A DNA stretch of 64,000 bases from CAYWMY01 sp046352935. Its GTDB lineage: Bacteria > Pseudomonadota > Gammaproteobacteria > Steroidobacterales > Steroidobacteraceae. The stretch's first letter is position 1. Every line of letters begins with the position of its first letter. The notes under the pieces are model-generated. The model did not search any database, was not told where the DNA came from, and was given only the letters and a program-made list of their open reading frames with translations. Both the position numbers and the translations under genes were made by a program. The stretch is taken from NCBI GenBank assembly GCA_046352935.1, contig JAXMGR010000020.1, forward strand, positions 1-64,000, read 5' to 3'. This document shows positions 40,749 to 49,487 of the stretch, one piece after another.

Positions 40749-41633
40749 CTACCGCATGCCCCGCGCCGCGCGTACGCGCTCGTAGGCGGCCTGTATCGCC
40801 TGCGTCTTCTCCTTGGCGATCTCCAGCATGGACTCGGGCAGTCCCCGCGCAACCAGCTTGTCGGGATGATTCTGGCTCATCTGCCGCCGGTAGGCCTTCG
40901 TGACCTCGGCATCGCTCGCAGAGGGTTCGACCTCGAGGATCTCGTAGGCCTCCGCCAGCGCGTTTCCGGGCGACGCACCGGCCCCACCCGCGCTCCGGTA
41001 GTCCTGCTGCGAATCGGCGCGGGCACCGCCTGACTCGAAGCCGGCGCCATAGCCCTGCAGCCGCAGCACCGCCTCCAGGTGCGCGAACTCGAGCCCCGTG
41101 ATGCCGAGGCTCTGCGCGATCCTGAGCAGCAGCGCCCGCGCCGGCGCCGCGAGGCCGTTGCCGAGCAGCGCGGCGCGCAGCTCGATCTCCATGAACATGC
41201 GCAACAGGTCGTGGCGCCCCCCGCAGACGCGACGCAGCTCCGCGACCACCGGCTGCCAGCGGAAGTCCGGCTGCTTGCCGCGGTTGAAGTGCTCGATCGC
41301 AACCCGCGAAGCCGCCTCGCCGAGCCGCAGTTGCGCGAAGACGTGGCGCGCCGCGGCGATGTCCTGTTCCGACACGCGGCCATCGGACTTGGCCACGCAA
41401 CCCATGACGACGAACGTCGTGCGGAAGAACACGTCACGCACGTTCGCGGCATCGGCGGGCGCGACGTCGTCGTCGCCCTCGCGCGCCATGCTCTCGTCAT
41501 AGGCATGACCGATGAAGAAGCCGACCAGCGCGCCCACCGGCCCGAGACCGGTTGCGAACCCGAGTACACCACCGACGAGTTTGCCTGCCCAGCGCAATGC
41601 TCCGACCTCGCCCGGCGCCAGGGCGCCGGCCAC
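40749..41633 (-). CDS. djlA: DnaJ-like co-chaperone DjlA
   Basis: A 294-residue protein with an N-terminal membrane segment rich in glycine (LVGGVLGFATGLGPVGALVG), a central TerB-like helical domain (MGCVAKSDGRVSEQDIAAAR), a linker, and a C-terminal J domain with the HPD motif (RQMSQNHPDKLVARG). DjlA stimulates DnaK at the inner membrane. The start is a GTG with AAGGAA 4 bases upstream. It is divergent from purC. Confidence 0.92.
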   Translation of the reverse strand: MAGALAPGEVGALRWAGKLVGGVLGFATGLGPVGALVGFFIGHAYDESMAREGDDDVAPADAANVRDVFFRTTFVVMGCVAKSDGRVSEQDIAAARHVFAQLRLGEAASRVAIEHFNRGKQPDFRWQPVVAELRRVCGGRHDLLRMFMEIELRAALLGNGLAAPARALLLRIAQSLGITGLEFAHLEAVLRLQGYGAGFESGGARADSQQDYRSAGGAGASPGNALAEAYEILEVEPSASDAEVTKAYRRQMSQNHPDKLVARGLPESMLEIAKEKTQAIQAAYERVRAARGMR

Positions 41634-41807
41634 GTGTTTCCTTGACCGTCCCGCGGGCCGGCTGCAAGATTCCAGGCACCGATCGCGACCGGCGCGGTCG
41701 CAATGTTATCAGCCGCACTCCGGCAACGGCCCGGGATCCGCCCGTCGTTCCGGGAGCCAGCACCAGGATCCCGGGGCCTCCTGCGGGAGATGCACGAGAG
41801 AGGCCTC

Positions 41808-42692
41808 ATGAGCGCCATCGTCCACGAAACCCACCTGAAGGACCTGCGCCTCCGCCACCGGGGCAAGGTCCGCGACATCTACGACGTCGACGACCGGCAC
41901 CTGCTGATCGTCGCGAGCGACAGGCTGTCGGCGTTCGACGTGATCCTGCCCGATCCGATCCCGAACAAGGGCTGTGTGCTCACGCAGCTGTCGAACTTCT
42001 GGTTCGCGCGCACCGCGCACATCGTCCGCAACCACCTGGTGGACTGGCCGCTCGAGGGCATCGTCAGGGACCGCGAGGAACGCGCGCTGCTCTCGGGACG
42101 CAGCGTCGTCGTCAAGCGGCTCAAGCCACTGCCGCTCGAAGCCGTGGTGCGCGGTTACCTGATCGGCTCCGGCTGGAAGGACTACCAGAAGTCCGGTGAA
42201 GTCTGCGGCATTCGGCTGCCGGAGGGTCTGCAGCTGGCCGGCCGGCTTCCCGAGCCGATCTTCACGCCCGCGACCAAGGCCGCCGTCGGCGAACACGACG
42301 AGAACATCGGCTTCGGACGTCTCGTCGAACTCGTCGGCCAGGACATTGCGGTGCGCACGCGCGATCTCGCGCTGCGCCTGTACCGCTTCGCGGCCGAACA
42401 CGCGCTGGACCGCGGCATCATCATCGCCGACACGAAGTTCGAGTTCGGTCTCGACGAGGCCGGCAACGTCGTGCTGATGGACGAGGCGCTGACCCCGGAC
42501 TCATCGCGGTTCTGGCCCGCCGCGCAGTACCGCCCCGGCACCAGCCCGCCCTCGTTCGACAAGCAGTTCGTGCGCGACTACCTCGAGACCCTCGACTGGA
42601 ACAAGCGCGCCCCTGCGCCGCGCCTGCCGCAGGAGATCATCGACAGGACGGCCGCGAAGTATGCCGAGGCCCTCAGGATCCTGACGACGTGA
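41808..42692 (+). CDS. purC: Phosphoribosylaminoimidazole-succinocarboxamide synthase
   Basis: A 294-residue SAICAR synthetase of purine synthesis, which joins CAIR and aspartate with ATP. Motifs: RHRGKVRDIYDVDDRHLLIV, SDRLSAFDVILPDPIPNKG, VRGYLIGSGWKDY and IIIADTKFEFGLDEAGNVVL with MDEALTPDSSRFW. The length is of the longer (about 300-residue) class. The ATG at 41,808 is preferred over one six codons upstream because GAGAGAGG precedes it. purE and purK lie 3.5 kb downstream. Confidence 0.95.
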   Translation: MSAIVHETHLKDLRLRHRGKVRDIYDVDDRHLLIVASDRLSAFDVILPDPIPNKGCVLTQLSNFWFARTAHIVRNHLVDWPLEGIVRDREERALLSGRSVVVKRLKPLPLEAVVRGYLIGSGWKDYQKSGEVCGIRLPEGLQLAGRLPEPIFTPATKAAVGEHDENIGFGRLVELVGQDIAVRTRDLALRLYRFAAEHALDRGIIIADTKFEFGLDEAGNVVLMDEALTPDSSRFWPAAQYRPGTSPPSFDKQFVRDYLETLDWNKRAPAPRLPQEIIDRTAAKYAEALRILTT

Positions 42693-42725
42693 GCCACGCC
42701 GCGGAGCCGGTGCGAGGCTGACGCC

Positions 42726-44051
42726 ATGGCCACGCGCCCGGGCATGCACCACGCGCTGCGCGACCTCCTGTTCCGCGCGCACGACCACCGCCCGGCGCCG
42801 CTGCGCCTCGCACTCGGCGTCGCGCGCTATCCCTACGCGCTGCTGCGCGACCTGGGTCGCGGCGAACTCAACCTGCGGGCGACGGACCTGACCTACACGA
42901 CGCTGCTGTCGCTGGTGCCGCTGATCGCCTTCGGCTTCGCGATCCTCAAGGGCATGGGGGTGCACCGCGACCTCGAGCCACTCGTCTACCAGTTCTTCGA
43001 GCCGCTGGGGCGCGAGGGCGTGAAGCTGACCGCACGCATCATGGACTTCGTCGAGCGCACGCGCGGCGGCGTGCTCGGCTCCCTCGGCCTGGCCTTCCTG
43101 CTGTATTCGATCGTCTCCACGATCCAGAAGGTCGAGGAGGCATTCAACTTCGCATGGCACGTCGAGCAGCCGCGCAGCCTCGCACGACGCGTCAGCGAGT
43201 ACCTGAGCATGGTCGTCATCGGGCCCGTGTTCCTGGTGGTCGTGTTCAGCCTGATCTCGGCCGTGCAGAACCACGCGCTCATGGTCTGGCTCGCCTCGCA
43301 CGAACCCTTCGGCAGCCTGCTCGCGGCACTCGGGCACATGGGCCCCTACCTGTTCGTGGGCCTCGTGTTCACGTTCCTCTACGGCTACATCCCGAACGCG
43401 CGCGTGCGCCTGGGGCCCGCCGCGATCGGTGGCGCCTTCGCGGGCGTGCTCTGGGCCGCATCGGGCGTCGCCTTCGCGCGGTTCGTGGCGCTGTCGACGG
43501 GGATGGTCGCCGTGTATGCCGGCTTCGCGATCTTCCTCGCCGCGCTGATCTGGATCTACCTGAGCTGGCTCATCCTGCTCATCGGCGCGCAGCTGTCGTT
43601 CTACGTGCAGAACCCGCGCTACCTGCTGACGGGCCGTGCCGAACTGAAGTTGTCGAGCGCCCTGCGCGAACGCATCGGCCTCGCGGTGATGTACCTCGTC
43701 GGGCGCGACCACCGGTCGGGCGAGCATCGCTGGTCGCTGCGCACATTGTCGGAGTACTTCGACATCCCGGGCTCGACGCTCGCGGACGTCACGCGGCCGC
43801 TCGAAGCGGCAGGACTGCTGCTCAACACCGAGGGCGACGTGCTGGTGCCGGGACGCGACCTGCACACCCTGGACCTCGCCACGATCGTCACCGCACTGCG
43901 CGAGGACGAGGCCCCCGAGGCGCGGCACATCCGGCGCCGCCGCGGCTTCGGCCCCACGGATGCGATCGCCGACGAAGTCGAGGCGGCCGTCGAAGGCGTG
44001 GTCCGCGGCAGGACGCTCGGCGCGCTGATCGAGGAACGCGCGCACCACTGA
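42726..44051 (+). CDS. YihY/BrkB-family inner-membrane protein with C-terminal winged helix
   Basis: A 441-residue protein. The first 310 residues hold about six transmembrane helices with family motifs (LRATDLTYTTLLSLVPLIAF, VEEAFNFAWHVEQPRS, LIWIYLSWLILLIGAQLSFY). It was formerly misnamed RNase BN; the true transport or structural role is unknown. The last 130 residues form a predicted winged helix (LRTLSEYFDIPGSTLADVTR, then LEAAGLLLNTEGD) common in the longer proteobacterial members. It starts 33 bases after purC and may be cotranscribed. Confidence 0.88.
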   Translation: MATRPGMHHALRDLLFRAHDHRPAPLRLALGVARYPYALLRDLGRGELNLRATDLTYTTLLSLVPLIAFGFAILKGMGVHRDLEPLVYQFFEPLGREGVKLTARIMDFVERTRGGVLGSLGLAFLLYSIVSTIQKVEEAFNFAWHVEQPRSLARRVSEYLSMVVIGPVFLVVVFSLISAVQNHALMVWLASHEPFGSLLAALGHMGPYLFVGLVFTFLYGYIPNARVRLGPAAIGGAFAGVLWAASGVAFARFVALSTGMVAVYAGFAIFLAALIWIYLSWLILLIGAQLSFYVQNPRYLLTGRAELKLSSALRERIGLAVMYLVGRDHRSGEHRWSLRTLSEYFDIPGSTLADVTRPLEAAGLLLNTEGDVLVPGRDLHTLDLATIVTALREDEAPEARHIRRRRGFGPTDAIADEVEAAVEGVVRGRTLGALIEERAHH

Positions 44052-44099
44052 GGCCGGCGCCGGGACCACCCGCCCCGGCCCGCGCGTCGCCGTCGACGG

Positions 44100-45446
44100 T
44101 CAGTCGCCGGCGATGGTCATCTCGTCGATCAGCAGCGAGCCCGTGCGGATACCGCCCCGGCGATCGACGTCGTTGCCGACCGCGGCGATGCCCCTGTACA
44201 TCTCGCGGAGGTTGCCGGCGATCGTGATCTCGTGGACGGGGTGCTGGATCGTGCCGTTCTCGACCCAGAAGCCCGCGGCGCCGCGCGAATAGTCGCCCGT
44301 GACCGTGTTGACGCCCTGCCCCATGAGCTCGGTGATCAGCAGGCCCCGCCCCATGCGCGCGAGCAGCGCGGCCTGGTCCTCGGGGCCCGGCACGACCAGC
44401 AGGTTGTGCAGGCCGCCCGCGTTGCCCGTCGTCCTGAGGCCCAGCTTGCGGGCACCGTAGCTGTCGAGCACGTAACCCGTGACGACGCCGTTCACGACCA
44501 GGTCGCGGTCCTGCGTGGCCACGCCCTCGCTGTCGAAGGCCGCGGACGCGAGCCCCTTCCGCAGGTGCGGCCGCTCGTGCATGGAGAGCCATTCGGGGAA
44601 GATCCGCTGGCCCGCGACGTCGAGCAGGAAGCTGCTGCGGCGGTACTGCGCGCTGCCGCGGATCGCCGCGACGAAATGCCCGACGAGTCCGCGCGCGAGA
44701 TCCGGCGCGAACAGCACGGGCGCCCGCCGCGTGGAGAGCTTCACCGCGCCGAGGCGCCCCACCGTGCGCTCGGCCGCGCGCCGGCCCACGGCCTCGACCG
44801 GATCGAGCTCGCGCCAGTCGCGCGCGGTCGTGTACCAGTAGTCGCGCTGCATGTCCTCGCCCTGCTGGCCCAGCACGACGCAGCTCACGCTGTGGCTCGT
44901 GTGCGGGAAGCCGCCGACGAAACCCAGCGAATTGCCGTAGACGCGCAGTGCGCGATGCGTACCGACGCTGCCGCCCTCGGAGTTGTTGATGCGCGGATCC
45001 GCCGCGAGCGCGGCCGCCTCGCAGGCCTTCGCGAGTTCGATCGCACCCTCGGCATCGACGTCCCAGGGATGAGAAAGGTCGAGGTCCGGCACGTCGCGGG
45101 CGATACTGTCGCGATCCGGCAGGCCCGCGAACTCGTCGGCGGCCGTGAAACGCGCGATCGACAGCGCCTTCGCGACGGTCTCCGCCACCGACTTCGGCGC
45201 GAGGTCCGCCGTGGTCGCGGAACCCTTGCGCCTGCCGACGTACACCGTCACCCCGAGGCCACGGTCGCGCTGGTACTCCAGCGTCTCTACCTCCCCCAGC
45301 CGGACCGTGACCGACAGGCCCTGGTCGACGTTCACGGCGGCCTCGGCCTCCTCGGCTCCGCCGCGGCGCGCCTCCGCGAGCGCGAGCTCGATGGTGGCCT
45401 CGAGATCGCCCTGGGTCTGGCTGGACGCTGCCGGCATCTGGGACAT
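44100..45446 (-). CDS. pmbA: TldE/PmbA metalloprotease subunit
   Basis: A 448-residue U62-family protein, the partner of TldD encoded 4 kb away. It matches PmbA (LEYQRDRGLGVTVYVGRRKG, INNSEGGSVGTHR, GYVLDSYGARKLGLRTTGNA and GAAGFWVENGTIQHPVHEIT) and, as expected for TldE, lacks the HExxxH zinc motif. The TldD/TldE heterodimer degrades unfolded peptides, matures microcin B17 and affects CcdA stability. It is divergent from darP/yjgA. Confidence 0.94.
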   Translation of the reverse strand: MSQMPAASSQTQGDLEATIELALAEARRGGAEEAEAAVNVDQGLSVTVRLGEVETLEYQRDRGLGVTVYVGRRKGSATTADLAPKSVAETVAKALSIARFTAADEFAGLPDRDSIARDVPDLDLSHPWDVDAEGAIELAKACEAAALAADPRINNSEGGSVGTHRALRVYGNSLGFVGGFPHTSHSVSCVVLGQQGEDMQRDYWYTTARDWRELDPVEAVGRRAAERTVGRLGAVKLSTRRAPVLFAPDLARGLVGHFVAAIRGSAQYRRSSFLLDVAGQRIFPEWLSMHERPHLRKGLASAAFDSEGVATQDRDLVVNGVVTGYVLDSYGARKLGLRTTGNAGGLHNLLVVPGPEDQAALLARMGRGLLITELMGQGVNTVTGDYSRGAAGFWVENGTIQHPVHEITIAGNLREMYRGIAAVGNDVDRRGGIRTGSLLIDEMTIAGD

Positions 45447-45574
45447 GAGGAATCACCGCGGAAAGGGAAGGCGATTGTAGCGGGAACGACTGGCGGGAAC
45501 CCTCCTCCGGACTGCGGCCCGCGTACCTCCGCACGGCACGGGTGACCGACCGTGAAACCACGGCCGCCAGCGCC

Positions 45575-45580
45575 TATGAT
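45575..45580 (+). promoter_or_regulatory. -10 box giving a predicted leaderless darP mRNA
   Basis: TATGAT ends exactly 6 bases before the ATG at 45,587, which would be +1. There is no Shine-Dalgarno sequence. The -35 region is weak. Confidence 0.5.
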
Positions 45581-45586
45581 CGGCGC

Positions 45587-46117
45587 ATGATCGACGATCC
45601 GGACGACGCGCCCGACAGTGGCGCTCCCAGCAAGAGCGCCCGCAAGCGGGACGCGCATGCGCTGCAGGACCTCGGCGAGGAACTCATTGCGGCGCCGGAT
45701 GAGCTGCTCGACCGGCTCGGTCTGCCGGAGCGTCTCGCCGATGCGATCCGCGAGGCGCGGCGCATCACGAGCCGCGGCGCACGGGTCCGCCAGCGGCAGT
45801 TCATCGGCAAGCTGATGCGCGGCATCGACCCGACGCCCGTGCGCGCGGCACTGGCGGCGCTCGGCGAGGTCGACCGCGTCGAGGCCGCACGCTTCCGACG
45901 CATCGAACAGTGGCGCGACCGGCTGCTCACCGAAGGCGATGCCGCGCTCACTGCCCTGCTCACCGAGTACCCGTCGGCGCCCCGGGCCTTGCTCGCGGCC
46001 CTGGCAGGGAAGGCCATCGATGAACGCGCCCGGGGGCGCCCGCCGGCGGCCGCACGCGAACTGTTCCGCGCGCTGCGCGACCTGCTGGCCCGCGACGATT
46101 CGACCCGCCACCGCTGA
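45587..46117 (+). CDS. darP: Ribosome-associated protein DarP (YjgA, DUF615)
   Basis: A 176-residue DUF615 protein (KSARKRDAHALQDLGEELIA, RRITSRGARVRQRQFIGKLM, FRRIEQWRDRLLTEGDAAL). YjgA/DarP binds late 50S precursors and helps large-subunit assembly. The start at MIDDPDDAP matches the acidic N-terminus of the family and the -10 spacing; an upstream in-frame GTG would add 15 residues. It is divergent from pmbA, the usual neighbour of yjgA. Confidence 0.9.
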   Translation: MIDDPDDAPDSGAPSKSARKRDAHALQDLGEELIAAPDELLDRLGLPERLADAIREARRITSRGARVRQRQFIGKLMRGIDPTPVRAALAALGEVDRVEAARFRRIEQWRDRLLTEGDAALTALLTEYPSAPRALLAALAGKAIDERARGRPPAAARELFRALRDLLARDDSTRHR

Positions 46118-46186
46118 CGCCGCCCGCGCCGCCTCGACGGAACGTCCGGATCGCGCCGGATGAGGCCGGAAACCCGGTTTCCGGGC

Positions 46187-46192
46187 TAGAAT
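46187..46192 (+). promoter_or_regulatory. -10 box giving a predicted leaderless purEK mRNA
   Basis: TAGAAT ends 6 bases before the purE ATG at 46,199, so +1 coincides with the codon. The GGAG found between them is only 1 base from the ATG, too near to act as a ribosome binding site. Confidence 0.5.
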
Positions 46193-46198
46193 CGGAGC

Positions 46199-46687
46199 AT
46201 GACAGCACGGGTCGGCATCATCATGGGCTCGTCTTCCGACTGGGAGACGATGAGCAGCGCGGCGACCACGCTCGATGAGCTGGGTGTGCCCTACGAACTG
46301 CAGGTGGTCTCGGCCCACCGCACACCGGACCTGTTGTTCGAGTACGCAGCCGGCGCCAGGAGCCGGGGCCTCGAAGTCATCATCGCGGGCGCCGGTGGCG
46401 CGGCGCACCTGCCCGGCATGACTGCCGCGAAGACGTCGCTGCCCGTGATCGGCGTACCCGTGCAGTCGAAGGCGCTGAACGGCCTCGACTCGCTGCTCTC
46501 GATCGTGCAGATGCCCGCGGGCGTGCCCGTCGCGACCGTTGCGATCGGCGCCGCGGGGGCGAAGAACGCGGCGCTGCTCGCGGTCGCGATCCTCGCCAAC
46601 AGCCGCCCCGACCTGCGCGAGCGCCTCGACGCCTTCCGCTCGCGCCAGACCGAGGCCGTGCTCTCCAGGCCCGATCCGCGCCCATGA
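46199..46687 (+). CDS. purE: N5-carboxyaminoimidazole ribonucleotide mutase
   Basis: A 162-residue class I PurE. It converts N5-CAIR to CAIR, the step before PurC. Motifs: IIMGSSSDWETM (phosphate loop), VVSAHRTPDLLFEYA with the catalytic His, and IIAGAGGAAHLPGM. Its stop overlaps the purK start by four bases (ATGA). Confidence 0.96.
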   Translation: MTARVGIIMGSSSDWETMSSAATTLDELGVPYELQVVSAHRTPDLLFEYAAGARSRGLEVIIAGAGGAAHLPGMTAAKTSLPVIGVPVQSKALNGLDSLLSIVQMPAGVPVATVAIGAAGAKNAALLAVAILANSRPDLRERLDAFRSRQTEAVLSRPDPRP

Positions 46688-47772
46688 GGATCGGCATCGT
46701 CGGCGCCGGCCAGCTCGCGCGCATGCTGGCCCTGGCGGGTTATCCGCTCGGCCACCAGTTCCTGGTCTACGATCGCAGCACCGGCACGCCGGGCGGGCAG
46801 GTCGCGCCGGACATCGTCGGCGCGTTCGACGACCCCGGACAGCTGCGGCGCTTTGCCTCGCAGGTCGACGTCGTGACCTTCGACTGGGAGAACGTGCCGG
46901 TCGCATCCGCGCGGATCCTCGCCGAAGACGTGCCCGTGTGGCCGCCACCGCGCGCACTCGAGGTCGCGCAGGACCGCGTCGCCGAGAAGAATCTCTTCCG
47001 CCGCCTCGGCATCGGGACGGCCCCCTATGCCGCCGTCTCGACACAGACGGACCTGCGCCGCGCGGCGCGGCGCATCGGCCTGCCGGCGGTTCTCAAGACG
47101 CGCCGCATGGGCTACGACGGCAAGGGCCAGGCCTGGCTGCGCGACGCGGCCGACCTCGAGCCGGCCTGGCAGCAGCTGGGCGGCGAGCCGCTGATCTACG
47201 AGGGCTTCGTCGCCTTCGGCCGCGAAGTCTCGCTGGTCTCCGCGAGATCGCGCGACGGCGACATCGTCCACTACCCGCTCGCCGAGAACCATCACGCACA
47301 GGGCATCCTGTCGTGGACGCGTGCGCCCTACGTGAACGAGCCGCTGCGGCGCGCAGCCGAGCGGCACATGGTCCGCGTGCTCGAAGCGCTCGACTACACC
47401 GGTGTGCTGTGCATCGAATTCTTCGTCCGGGGACGCGAGCTGCTCGCCAACGAGATGGCGCCGCGCGTGCACAACTCGGGGCACTGGACCATCGAGGGCG
47501 CGGTGACCAGCCAGTTCGAGAATCACGTGCGCGCCGTCACGGGCATGCCGCTCGGGAGCACGGCCGCCCGCGGCCCCGCGGTCATGGTCAACTTCATCGG
47601 CGACATGCCCGACGCCGATGCGTTGCTCGCCAGGCCGGGCGTCCACCTGCACGACTACGGCAAGACGCCGCGCCCGGGGCGCAAGCTCGGCCATGCGACT
47701 TTCGTGGGCCGCAACCGCCGCGACCGCGACCGGGCCTGGAAGTTCCTGCTCGCGCTGACCGGCCGCCGCTAG
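46684..47772 (+). CDS. purK: N5-carboxyaminoimidazole ribonucleotide synthase
   Basis: A 362-residue ATP-grasp enzyme that carboxylates AIR with bicarbonate and ATP. N-terminal GIVGAGQLARMLALAGYPLG, the ATP-grasp KTRRMGYDGKGQAWL, the active-site FFVRGRELLANEMAPRVHNS and GHWTIEGA are typical. It is translationally coupled to purE. Confidence 0.96.
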   Translation: MRIGIVGAGQLARMLALAGYPLGHQFLVYDRSTGTPGGQVAPDIVGAFDDPGQLRRFASQVDVVTFDWENVPVASARILAEDVPVWPPPRALEVAQDRVAEKNLFRRLGIGTAPYAAVSTQTDLRRAARRIGLPAVLKTRRMGYDGKGQAWLRDAADLEPAWQQLGGEPLIYEGFVAFGREVSLVSARSRDGDIVHYPLAENHHAQGILSWTRAPYVNEPLRRAAERHMVRVLEALDYTGVLCIEFFVRGRELLANEMAPRVHNSGHWTIEGAVTSQFENHVRAVTGMPLGSTAARGPAVMVNFIGDMPDADALLARPGVHLHDYGKTPRPGRKLGHATFVGRNRRDRDRAWKFLLALTGRR

Positions 47773-47893
47773 GAATCCATGGCCGCGGCCGGGAATCCAG
47801 CAGAGTGTCGTTCCCGGCAGTGACCGTGACCGGAACCGGTTCGCATCGGTTGCAGCGTGACCGGCACCACGCGGCGAGCGCACCCGCCTGTGC

Positions 47894-47933
47894 TAGTCTT
47901 GCTCCGTCCGAACCCTTGGGCCCCGTCGGGGCC
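47894..47933 (+). promoter_or_regulatory. Candidate extended -10 and hairpin before the ExeA-FHA gene
   Basis: TGC-TAGTCT (47,891-47,899) resembles an extended -10 element. A GGCCCC/GGGGCC hairpin with a GTC loop (47,919-47,933) lies in the predicted leader, about 50 bases before the ATG. The 211-base gap holds nothing else I recognise. Confidence 0.35.
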
Positions 47934-47984
47934 GGTATGTGATCCGCGGAACCACAGGCGGACGGTGCGAGATCTGATCCCGTG

Positions 47985-49238
47985 ATGTACCTCGAACATT
48001 TCAAGCTGAACGAACTGCCGTTCCGCCTGAGTCCCGACCCTGCGTTCCTGTACCTGTCCAAGAACCATGCGCGCGCCAAGGCGTACATGGAGTCGACCAT
48101 CTGGTTCACCGACGGCTTCGTGATCATCACGGGCGAGATCGGCTCGGGCAAGACCACGCTGATCGAGACCTTCCTGAAGGAGCTCGAGAAGGACGTCGTC
48201 GTCGCGCAGATCAACCAGACGCAGGTGTCCCCGATCGAGTTCCTGCAGGCCGTGCTGGTGCAGTTCGGTTACTCGCCGTTCAAGATGAAGAAGGCCGAGA
48301 TCCTCGCGACGCTGAACCAGTTCATGGTGGAGCAGTACGCCGCCGGCCGGAAGATCATGCTGATCATCGACGAGGCGCAGAACCTCTCGCACCGCGTCCT
48401 CGAGGAGGTGCGTCTGCTCTCGGGTATCGAGACCACGAAGGAAAAGGTGCTGCGCATCATCCTCGTCGGACAGCCCGAGCTGAGCGAGAAGCTCGATGCA
48501 CCCGAACTCGTGCAGCTCATGCAGCGCGTGCGGCTGCGGTTCCACCTGACGGCGCTGTCGCCCGAGGACACACGCGGCTACATCCTCCACCGACTGGAGG
48601 TCGCCGGGTCGCACGGCCGCGAGCTGTTCACCGAGGACACGTTCCCGATCGTCTACCGTTACACGGGCGGCGTGCCGCGTCTCGTGAACACGCTCTGCGA
48701 CACGGCCCTCCTCGTCGCGTTCGGGCAGGATGCGCCCGCCGTGACGGTCAAGGAACTCAAGGCCGCCATCGACGAGCTGCAGTGGGTCGAATACGCGTCG
48801 CGGACCAACCGGCTCGCGACCCCGCAGATCGCGCCCCTCGTCTCGACGCAGACGCGCAACGTCGTGCTGGGCCGGCTGCTCGTCGCGCACGAGGGCATGC
48901 CGAGCCGGGAAGCCGAGCTGCGCTACGGTCGTTTCCTGATCGGCCGCACCTCCGAGAACGACCTGGCGCTCGATTCCAAGGTCGTGAGCCGGCACCACTG
49001 CCAGATCACCTGCACCGGCGAGAGCTGCGTGCTCGAGGACCTCAACAGCACCAACGGCGTGTACATCAAGTCGAAGCGCATCCGTCACCATCACCTGAAC
49101 GACGGCGACATCTTCTTCATCGGGCGCTACGAGCTCATGTACATCGACGAGCGCCACGGCCGGGGCCGCGACGTGGAGACCGGCCAGCACGCGGCCACGA
49201 CGGTGCTTCCCGAGGACGCGCTGACCGCGAGTGAGTGA
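47985..49238 (+). CDS. ExeA/GspA-like AAA ATPase fused to a C-terminal FHA domain
   Basis: A 417-residue protein. Residues 1-270 are an ExeA-type AAA ATPase: MYLEHFKLNELPFRLSPDP at the start, Walker A TGEIGSGKTTL, Walker B KIMLIIDEAQNL, then sensor region IILVGQPELSEKL and a C-terminal GGVPRLVNTLCDTALL. Classical ExeA continues with a membrane helix and a peptidoglycan-binding domain. Here residues 320-395 instead form an FHA domain (GRFLIGRTSENDLALDSKVV, SRHHCQI, LEDLNSTNGVYI), which binds phosphothreonine. No membrane helix is visible. The start ATG at 47,985 matches the family start. The role is probably membrane-associated assembly or regulation controlled by a Ser/Thr kinase; no kinase or gsp gene is adjacent. 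Confidence 0.87.
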   Translation: MYLEHFKLNELPFRLSPDPAFLYLSKNHARAKAYMESTIWFTDGFVIITGEIGSGKTTLIETFLKELEKDVVVAQINQTQVSPIEFLQAVLVQFGYSPFKMKKAEILATLNQFMVEQYAAGRKIMLIIDEAQNLSHRVLEEVRLLSGIETTKEKVLRIILVGQPELSEKLDAPELVQLMQRVRLRFHLTALSPEDTRGYILHRLEVAGSHGRELFTEDTFPIVYRYTGGVPRLVNTLCDTALLVAFGQDAPAVTVKELKAAIDELQWVEYASRTNRLATPQIAPLVSTQTRNVVLGRLLVAHEGMPSREAELRYGRFLIGRTSENDLALDSKVVSRHHCQITCTGESCVLEDLNSTNGVYIKSKRIRHHHLNDGDIFFIGRYELMYIDERHGRGRDVETGQHAATTVLPEDALTASE

Positions 49239-49255
49239 GAGCGCGCGGCGCGCGG

Positions 49256-49477
49256 TCACTCCTCGTCGAAGGGATTCCCGTAGTGGCTCTTCTGCTCGCG
49301 GAAGTCGCGTCGCCTCAGTGCGACCACGAGCCCCGCGACGACGGTGAACACGCCGAACAGCGCGAGCAGGGTCGACAGGACGGCGCTGCCGAGGCGATAG
49401 GAGACCGCGAGGCTCGCGATGCCGGCAATGCCGTAGAGCCAGGGAAGCGCCTCGTACACCGACTTCGGCAGGAACAT
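49256..49477 (-). CDS. Small membrane protein after tldD
   Basis: A 73-residue protein with two hydrophobic helices (LPWLYGIAGIASLAVSYRLG and LSTLLALFGVFTVVAGLVVA) and a charged C-terminus (RRDFREQKSHYGNPFDEE). GAGGAG lies 7 bases before the ATG at 49,475-49,477, which fixes the start over a longer frame. It begins 10 bases after tldD and ends the operon. I do not recognise the family. Confidence 0.75.
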   Translation of the reverse strand: MFLPKSVYEALPWLYGIAGIASLAVSYRLGSAVLSTLLALFGVFTVVAGLVVALRRRDFREQKSHYGNPFDEE

Positions 49478-49487
49478 CACGCACTCC

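Noticed and set aside
47833..47842. GAACCGGTTC palindrome before the ExeA-FHA gene as an operator
   Set aside because: A single 10-bp palindrome is common by chance in this base composition, and no second half-site or regulator context supports it.
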